Source: DAIUCA01 sp964613675 (GTDB lineage: Bacteria; Pseudomonadota; Gammaproteobacteria; Competibacterales; Competibacteraceae). Taken from it: DNA of 20,122 bases. The notes below the pieces were generated by a model. It was given only the letters and a program-made list of their open reading frames with translations, did not search any database and was not told the DNA's origin. The DNA lies in contig CAZTIH010000036.1 in the NCBI GenBank assembly GCA_964613675.1, positions 1-20,122 of the forward strand, given 5' to 3'. Positions 15,548-20,122 of the stretch are shown piece by piece (position 1 is the stretch's first letter; every line of letters starts with the position of its first letter). A program made the position numbers and the translations under genes.

Positions 15548-16507
15548 ATGAACTCCAGAATAATAAAAAATGCTGCCCGTCGAATGCTTGGCGAGAAACT
15601 TTACTTCAGAATCTCGCGTAAACTTTTCCCGCGAGAAGTTTTATCATCCTATGGCAACCGTTCTATTATGTTTGAGAGCGTTTCCGCAAATGCGATGCTT
15701 AAGCATCTTATGGCAAATTGTATTCCCTGCTCGGTGGGTAAACTTGGAGCGACAGAATTGTCCTTGTGTTGTGAGTTTCTGGAAATGAAAAAAGGCACAC
15801 GGAAACGCTTTAGTGATTCAATTGTTCATGAAATTTTCATTAATTCAGGCGTTTATCCTCAGTCCGAGTCGGCATTGATAAAGTTTGCGGAATGCTATAT
15901 ACGCTACTGTGGAAGCCTCTCGCATTTGGCTGTATGGTATCGACCGGGGGAAAAAGAGTTCGTCACGGGCTACATGGAGAGGGCAAAATTATTCCGCCTG
16001 CAAGGATTAGATCCCATCCCGTTTCGCTCGGATTCGTGGTTACAAGGGCTTGCAAACAAGCGCGTTCTTGTTATAAGTCCATTTACGCGCTCAGTCCAAA
16101 AACAATACGAAAACCGAGAAAAAATTTGGAGTAATTGCCCGGGTTTTTTACCGAGTTTTACTTTATTATGCTTGAAAGCACCGCTGTCTGCCGGCTTGGT
16201 GACGCCGGAACTTCCTGATTGGGAGACTTCATTAAACGCACTGATATCGCAAATGAATTCTTTGGAGTTCGACATTGTTCTTGTCGGAGCAGGAGCGTTC
16301 TCTATCCCATTGACCGTTGAGGCAGAAAAACGCGGAGCAGCTTCGGTTCATCTAGGCGGCCAATTGCAAATAATCTTCGGCATTATGGGTGGTCGCTGGA
16401 TCGAAAACGAGACACTACGTCAAGTTGTAAATGAGTTCTGGGTTAGACCATCAGGTGACGAAGTTCCGAAAAATTATAAACAAAACGAAGGCGGGTGCTA
16501 CTGGTAA
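15548..16507 (+). CDS. GT-D-fold-like (DUF1792-like) putative glycosyltransferase
   Basis: This 319-aa soluble protein shows CSVGKLGATELSLCCEFL (61-78), which resembles the RFGDGE entry loop of GT-D proteins. It also has KRVLVISPFTRSVQKQYENR (171-190), FDIVLVGAGAFSIPL (241-255) and, most tellingly, HLGGQLQIIFGIMGGRW (268-284). The last matches an HLGG-x-Q-x2-FGI-x-G-x-RW block I recall from hypothetical proteins of polysaccharide clusters. The Asp-Gly pair of the RFGDGE motif is replaced by G-A-T, so either the donor pocket differs or activity is lost. It lies 27 nt after the previous gene and 3 nt before the methyltransferase. Family call moderate; function inferred. Confidence 0.6.
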   Translation: MNSRIIKNAARRMLGEKLYFRISRKLFPREVLSSYGNRSIMFESVSANAMLKHLMANCIPCSVGKLGATELSLCCEFLEMKKGTRKRFSDSIVHEIFINSGVYPQSESALIKFAECYIRYCGSLSHLAVWYRPGEKEFVTGYMERAKLFRLQGLDPIPFRSDSWLQGLANKRVLVISPFTRSVQKQYENREKIWSNCPGFLPSFTLLCLKAPLSAGLVTPELPDWETSLNALISQMNSLEFDIVLVGAGAFSIPLTVEAEKRGAASVHLGGQLQIIFGIMGGRWIENETLRQVVNEFWVRPSGDEVPKNYKQNEGGCYW

Positions 16508-16510
16508 ATC

Positions 16511-17128
16511 ATGAAAACTATATCAAATTATTATTTCCGAGACAGCAAGGCAGGTGCTCTTCACGGTTTCTTTAGAAACTGCGCTGATCTTTATATTCCA
16601 CCCAGTCGATTTCGCCGGGTGATTGATATCGGCTGCGGCAATGGAAGCCTGTGCCGATATCTGAAAGACAACGGACACGAGGTTATCGGAATTGAGCCTG
16701 GGCTCTCTGGCTATGAGATAGCCGTGAAGTCCCACCCCGACATCAGTTTTCATAACATGGGAATCGAAGACAATCCGCCAGATGATTTGGGTATGGTCGA
16801 TGCGGTGGTATGCACAGAAGTAGTCGAACATTTGTTTTCGCCTCGTAATCTACCGAAATTCATAAAATTGGTCTGCAAGCCCGGTGGTCTTGTTATAATT
16901 ACCACGCCTTATCATGGTTGGCTAAAAAACACATTGATTTCCGCGTGTGGAAAATGGGATTCACATCATAGCCCACTTTGGGACTACGGGCATATTAAAT
17001 TCTGGTCACCGAAAACACTCCGAGTGCTTTTCGAAGAACAAGGCTTTGTATACATTGACTTTAGGGGACATGGCCGCGTCCCGTGTTTATGGAAGACGAT
17101 GGCACTTGTTTTCCGAACACCTTCATGA
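16511..17128 (+). CDS. Class I SAM-dependent methyltransferase
   Basis: This 205-aa protein has motif I VIDIGCGNGS (37-46), an acidic end of strand 2 (E62), motif VVCTEVVEHLFSP (99-111) and post-motif KPGGLVIITTPYHG (123-136). These match the Methyltransf_23/UbiG-like group. The loop HSPLWDYGHIKFWSPKTL (153-170) is typical of members in polysaccharide clusters. A role in O-methylating a sugar of the repeat unit or capping the chain end is plausible. It starts 3 nt after the previous gene and ends 27 nt before the MBOAT gene, close to the point where composition returns to GC-rich. Confidence 0.88.
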   Translation: MKTISNYYFRDSKAGALHGFFRNCADLYIPPSRFRRVIDIGCGNGSLCRYLKDNGHEVIGIEPGLSGYEIAVKSHPDISFHNMGIEDNPPDDLGMVDAVVCTEVVEHLFSPRNLPKFIKLVCKPGGLVIITTPYHGWLKNTLISACGKWDSHHSPLWDYGHIKFWSPKTLRVLFEEQGFVYIDFRGHGRVPCLWKTMALVFRTPS

Positions 17129-17155
17129 ATTTTACGTAAGTGTTTTTTAACGTGA

Positions 17156-18664
17156 ATGCTCTTTAACAGTCTATTTTTTTGGGCATTTTTTGGTGTCTTT
17201 ACTCTTGGCTATTGGGCGCTCAAGGGGCGCGCTCGTAATACGTGGTCGCTCGCTGCTAGCTACCTGTTTTATGGTTGGTGGGACTGGCGCTTTCTTGGCC
17301 TCATCACGCTGCTCACCGGGCTCAATTATTACTTTGGCCTAGAGATCGCCAAAGACCTCGCCAACGCCCGGTCGCGGCGTCGGTGGATCATCGCCAGCGT
17401 CGTCACGAGCCTCGGCATCCTGGGTTTCTTCAAATACTATAACTTCTTTGTTGATTCAGCTTCCGCCCTCCTCGCCTCCCTCGGCCTCCCCGCCGGCCAG
17501 AGCACCCTGAGTATAATTCTGCCCGTCGGCATCTCCTTCTACACTTTCCAAGCTATGAGCTACACGCTCGACCTGTATCGTCGCCAAATCGAGGTCGAGC
17601 GCTCCCTCCTTCGCTTTGCTACCTTCATTGCCTTCTTCCCCCAACTAGTCGCCGGTCCCATCGTCCGCGCCGCCGACTTCCTCCCCCAGCTTCGGCGCGA
17701 CTCCGTCTTTTCTTGGTCCGCCCAAGTCGAGGGTGCCTGCATGGTCGCTTGGGGCATGGTGCTCAAGGTCGTGGTTGCCGATTCCCTTGCCCCGGTAGTG
17801 GATGCCCGCTTCTTCGCCCCGGAGGCCATGACCTCCCTTTCCCTACTCATCGGAGTGCTCTGCTACGCCTTCCAAATCTACGGAGATTTTGCCGGCTACT
17901 CGCTCATGGCCATAGGCTTCGCCCACACCCTCGGCTACCATTTTAACCGGAACTTTGATCGGCCCTACTTTGCTGCAAGCTTTAGCGACTTCTGGCGGCG
18001 TTGGCATATCTCGCTCTCCACTTGGCTGCGCGATTACCTCTACATCCCCCTCGGCGGCAACCGCCAAGGCACCGCCCGCACATACGGAAACCTGTCGCTC
18101 ACCATGTTGCTCGGCGGCCTTTGGCACGGAGCGGCATGGACTTTTGTGATTTGGGGCGGCCTACACGGCCTTTATCTGTGTGTGCAACGTATCTTAGATA
18201 CCTGCCGCCAACATGTTTGGAATGGGGCGCGAAAAGTTTATCCCGACTCGTCGGGACTGAGCACGCAGCTCTCAAATACGGTCGACCCAGCGGTCCATCC
18301 CTTCCGGAAGCTCGCCTGCGGTGGTCTCCGCCTCGCCCAGATGCTCGGCGTATTTACCCTCGTCTGTATCGCCTGGGTGTTTTTTCGCGCTCAAACCTTT
18401 GATGACGCAATCGTCGTGCTGCGGCGGATAGCCGCGATGGACAATATGTCGTTCGCGGCTGTGGAGCAAAAATTCCAAGTGCTCAAGGCCCTCGGCCTGA
18501 TTGCAGGTCTGGTAGCCATCGAGGCGCTTTCCTTCAAGGTCGATTATTGGGCGGTCGCCCGCCGCTGGCCGATCACGGTTGGAGCCTTCCTCATCGCCTG
18601 TCTCCTCGCGATCTCCGTCCTCGGCAACTTCACCGGTAATGCCTTCATCTATTTCCAGTTCTAA
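17156..18664 (+). CDS. MBOAT-family O-acyltransferase (AlgI-like)
   Basis: This 502-aa polytopic membrane protein has all AlgI/PatA-type landmarks. These are SYLFYGWWDWRF (35-46), LPVGISFYTFQAMSY (122-136), FFPQLVAGPIVRA (160-172), FSDFWRRWHISLSTWLRDYL (276-295), YIPLGGNRQG (296-305) and LLGGLWHGAAWTFVIWGG (318-335) with the catalytic His H324. It would move acetyl groups across the inner membrane for O-acetylation of the polysaccharide, passing them to a periplasmic SGNH partner such as the gene at 18998. Codons are C-ending, unlike the operon upstream. A 6-bp palindrome sits at codons 362-367, in a hydrophilic loop between transmembrane parts where such proteins vary. Confidence 0.92.
   Translation: MLFNSLFFWAFFGVFTLGYWALKGRARNTWSLAASYLFYGWWDWRFLGLITLLTGLNYYFGLEIAKDLANARSRRRWIIASVVTSLGILGFFKYYNFFVDSASALLASLGLPAGQSTLSIILPVGISFYTFQAMSYTLDLYRRQIEVERSLLRFATFIAFFPQLVAGPIVRAADFLPQLRRDSVFSWSAQVEGACMVAWGMVLKVVVADSLAPVVDARFFAPEAMTSLSLLIGVLCYAFQIYGDFAGYSLMAIGFAHTLGYHFNRNFDRPYFAASFSDFWRRWHISLSTWLRDYLYIPLGGNRQGTARTYGNLSLTMLLGGLWHGAAWTFVIWGGLHGLYLCVQRILDTCRQHVWNGARKVYPDSSGLSTQLSNTVDPAVHPFRKLACGGLRLAQMLGVFTLVCIAWVFFRAQTFDDAIVVLRRIAAMDNMSFAAVEQKFQVLKALGLIAGLVAIEALSFKVDYWAVARRWPITVGAFLIACLLAISVLGNFTGNAFIYFQF
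18235..18256 (+). repeat. Palindrome inside the MBOAT coding sequence, TCCCGA-CTCG-TCGGGA
   Basis: AGTTTA precedes a perfect 6-bp stem with a 4-nt loop. The spacer copy at 231-253 has the same AGTTT left flank and the same CCCGA/TCGGG stem. In frame it encodes Y-P-D-S-S-G, within the loop from about 350 to 390 that precedes the last membrane segments. Confidence 0.5.
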
Positions 18665-18694
18665 GCCAAGTCATCAGTGCCAAAGTTGTTCAAC

Positions 18695-19010
18695 CGCTAA
18701 CAAACACTAATTCACGCTAATTCGATCTGTTTTGACCGCAGATAACGCAGATATACACAGATAGGATCCCTTCCTACTTCGCGTCCCTTTGCGGTTTAAA
18801 ATTCCGTCCTTATTCCTTCCGTGCTATTCCGTATATTCCGTGGGCAAAAAATCTGCACCCTCTGCGTAATCTGCGGGTAACCAGCCTTCCTCAACATTAG
18901 TGTCCATTCGCGTCCATTCGCGGTTAAAAATCAGTCCTGCCGTCTTAGCGTCACTTAGCGAAACTTAGCGGTTAAACACTCACCTCATTCTCCCTCCGTG
19001 CAATCTGTGG
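18695..19010. repeat. Array of three-beat periodic units filling the spacer
   Basis: The 333 bp between the MBOAT and SGNH genes hold no gene. They are a chain of short units, each with a word repeated two or three times at 9-10 bp steps. CGCTAA/CACTAA is at 18695, 18705 and 18715; (C)GCAGATA-type at 18737, 18746 and 18756; GCG at 18781 and 18791; TTCCGT at 18817, 18827 and 18836; TCTGC at 18852, 18861 and 18870. ATTCGCG-type is at 18896, 18906 and 18916, CTTAGCG at 18944, 18954 and 18964, and CGTG/TGTG at 18997 and 19006. Most units end in GG followed by TTAAA, TTTAAA, GTAA or GCAAAA. Confidence 0.8.
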
Positions 19011-19948
19011 TTAACACCTCACTCCTCGGCTGGCCCCAAAAATTCGGTCGCAAACAAGCCCTTGCCGTCCTGCTTTTCCTCGCCGCCTTTCTCCTTCTGG
19101 ATCGCGCGGTGGCCTGGGGTTTGGAGCGGGCGCTCCTCGCCTCCCGGTTTCGCTATTCGGAACTTTACCGGGGCGCGGCCCAAAACGATGTGCTTATCTT
19201 CGGCAATTCGCGCGGCGTAAATGGCTTCTATACTCCCGATTTGAGCCGCGAACTCAATGCGCCGACCCTAAACCTTAGCTTTAACGGTCTTTCCATGGGC
19301 ATGTCGGAGCTTCTCCTCCTTGATTACTTGGAGAGAAATCCTGCACCCAAGCTGATTATCCTGGAAATCACCAACCTGCACAATGACGGGCTGAACGGAG
19401 AGATTTTGCAGCTATACTCCAGCCGGTCCGAAAGCCTGGCCGCGAAATGGGCCGAGCAGGAATCCAGGTTGGCGTGGATTCAGGAGAATATCGCCCAGAG
19501 CCACCGCTTCACCGGCGAATTTTTTTTGCGCGTGCTTTATTATCTGCGCCGTTCCGATCAGAATTGGATAAACCGCTATCGCATAAACCCCGAATTCGCG
19601 GAGAGCTTTCGCCCCAGTGCGGCGATGCAGGCCGGCTGGACTGGAGCGATTCCGGAGGATCGTCTGGCCACATTGATTCGTATTCGGGATCTGTGTGTCA
19701 GCGAAGGCATTGCTCTGCGTTTGGTAATCACGCCCTATTTGCCGAATTATGTAACCCATCTGGAAGGGTATGCGGCATGGCGGCGGCAGGTGGAAAAATC
19801 CTCGGGAATGCCGGTTGCCGACTGGTCGCAAGCGGTGGCGAACGTCGATTATTTCGCCGATCCGCTCCACATGAATCTGGACGGATTCCGCGTGTTGCTG
19901 CCTAGAATTCGCGGCGAGATTGATTCTTGGCTAAAACCAAATTCGTAG
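18998..19948 (+). CDS. Membrane-anchored SGNH-hydrolase-like protein, probable partner of the MBOAT protein
   Basis: This 316-aa protein has one N-terminal transmembrane segment (about 19-41), then DVLIFGNSRGVNGFYTPDL (64-82) with the likely nucleophile S71 in the GNSR block. LNLSFNGLSMGMSE (91-104) follows, and near the end FADPLHMNLDGF (286-297) with the D-x2-H pair D288/H291. This fits SGNH-like acetyl-handling proteins encoded beside MBOAT genes (compare AlgJ/AlgX, DltD and PatB), with the domain in the periplasm. No ATG is available. The start is GTG at 18998, or GTG at 19007, and both lie inside the last unit of the spacer array. I know of no specific symbol. Confidence 0.78.
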   Translation: MQSVVNTSLLGWPQKFGRKQALAVLLFLAAFLLLDRAVAWGLERALLASRFRYSELYRGAAQNDVLIFGNSRGVNGFYTPDLSRELNAPTLNLSFNGLSMGMSELLLLDYLERNPAPKLIILEITNLHNDGLNGEILQLYSSRSESLAAKWAEQESRLAWIQENIAQSHRFTGEFFLRVLYYLRRSDQNWINRYRINPEFAESFRPSAAMQAGWTGAIPEDRLATLIRIRDLCVSEGIALRLVITPYLPNYVTHLEGYAAWRRQVEKSSGMPVADWSQAVANVDYFADPLHMNLDGFRVLLPRIRGEIDSWLKPNS

Positions 19949-20006
19949 TGCTTGATCGCATAAACCGAGCTAGCATATGCGGTTAAGAAGCGCAGCTTTG
20001 CCCGCC

Positions 20007-20075
20007 TTTCGTGTATTTCGTGTGTTTCGTGGTTAAAATTTTCCGCTCTTTCCGTGTCCTTCCGTGTGTTCCGTG
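20007..20075. repeat. Three-beat periodic units (TTTCGTG and TTCCGTG)
   Basis: TTTCGTG lies at 20007, 20016 and 20025 and ends GGTTAAAA. TTCCGTG lies at 20050, 20060 and 20069 and ends GGGCAAAAA. The second unit closely resembles 18817-18851. The spacer after the SGNH gene (19949-20122) holds no gene. Confidence 0.75.
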
Positions 20076-20109
20076 GGCAAAAACTCCAAACGAAACAACC
20101 GGTCACGTG

Positions 20110-20122
20110 GCACGGGCGTCCC
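20110..20122. repeat. Possible left half of another palindrome at the window edge
   Basis: GCACGGGCG followed by TCCC ends the window. It would be the left arm and loop of a hairpin of the same design if the next bases are CGCCCGTGC. This is a prediction only. Confidence 0.3.

Noticed and set aside
18695..19010. CRISPR array
   Set aside because: Repeats are 5-9 bp at 9-10 bp steps with changing words. There are no 25-40 bp direct repeats, no unique spacers and no cas genes.
19957..19981. Stem-loop CGCATA/TATGCG after the SGNH gene as a terminator
   Set aside because: Only a 6-bp AT-containing stem with a 13-nt loop and no T-run.

Overview
The window is part of a surface-polysaccharide (O-antigen or exopolysaccharide) locus, with every supported gene on the + strand. 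I favour a Verrucomicrobiota genome, perhaps of the Opitutaceae. This rests on GC-rich genes with C-ending codons, the near absence of Shine-Dalgarno sequences behind pyrimidine-rich leaders, and spacers full of short hairpins and repeats built on the words CACAGAT, TTCGCGTCC and TTCCGTGG. I associate such spacers with that phylum from memory; the sequence alone does not prove it.

Left part (1-3955): the end of an RfbH-type CDP-4-keto-6-deoxyglucose 3-dehydrase, an NADPH-type short-chain reductase (probable CDP-paratose synthase, RfbS) and a clear CDP-paratose 2-epimerase (RfbE). Together they form the end of the CDP-tyvelose pathway, in the order H-S-E known from Salmonella serogroup D. Between S and E lies an unrelated two-gene cassette: an unknown 182-aa protein overlapping an AbiEii/DUF6036-like nucleotidyltransferase by ATGA. 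Palindromic repeats and periodic spacer DNA flank it, with a small coding-like remnant just downstream.

Middle part (4116-17128): a tightly packed, visibly more AT-rich run. It encodes a GT2 glycosyltransferase, a Wzx-type flippase, several GT-B glycosyltransferases, a Wzy/WaaL-type polymerase or ligase, a signal-less heparinase-II/III-like protein, a GT-D-like protein and a methyltransferase. Overlaps of 4-11 bp and gaps of 1-33 bp suggest one operon; only the gap before wzy is longer. The composition change suggests the assembly genes were acquired separately from the tyvelose genes.

Right part (17156-20122): composition returns to GC-rich with an MBOAT O-acyltransferase and a membrane-anchored SGNH-like protein, a likely polysaccharide O-acetylation pair. 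They are separated by 333 bp of repeat arrays.

Taken together, CDP-tyvelose (or paratose) is made, repeat units are built by about seven transferases, flipped by Wzx, polymerised or ligated by the Wzy/WaaL-type protein, and decorated by methylation and O-acetylation. No initiating phosphoglycosyltransferase, chain-length regulator or outer-membrane exporter lies in the window. The most unusual structures are the non-coding ones: three-beat 9-10 bp periodic spacer arrays whose core word changes from unit to unit, and a family of small palindromes, one of which sits inside the MBOAT reading frame.
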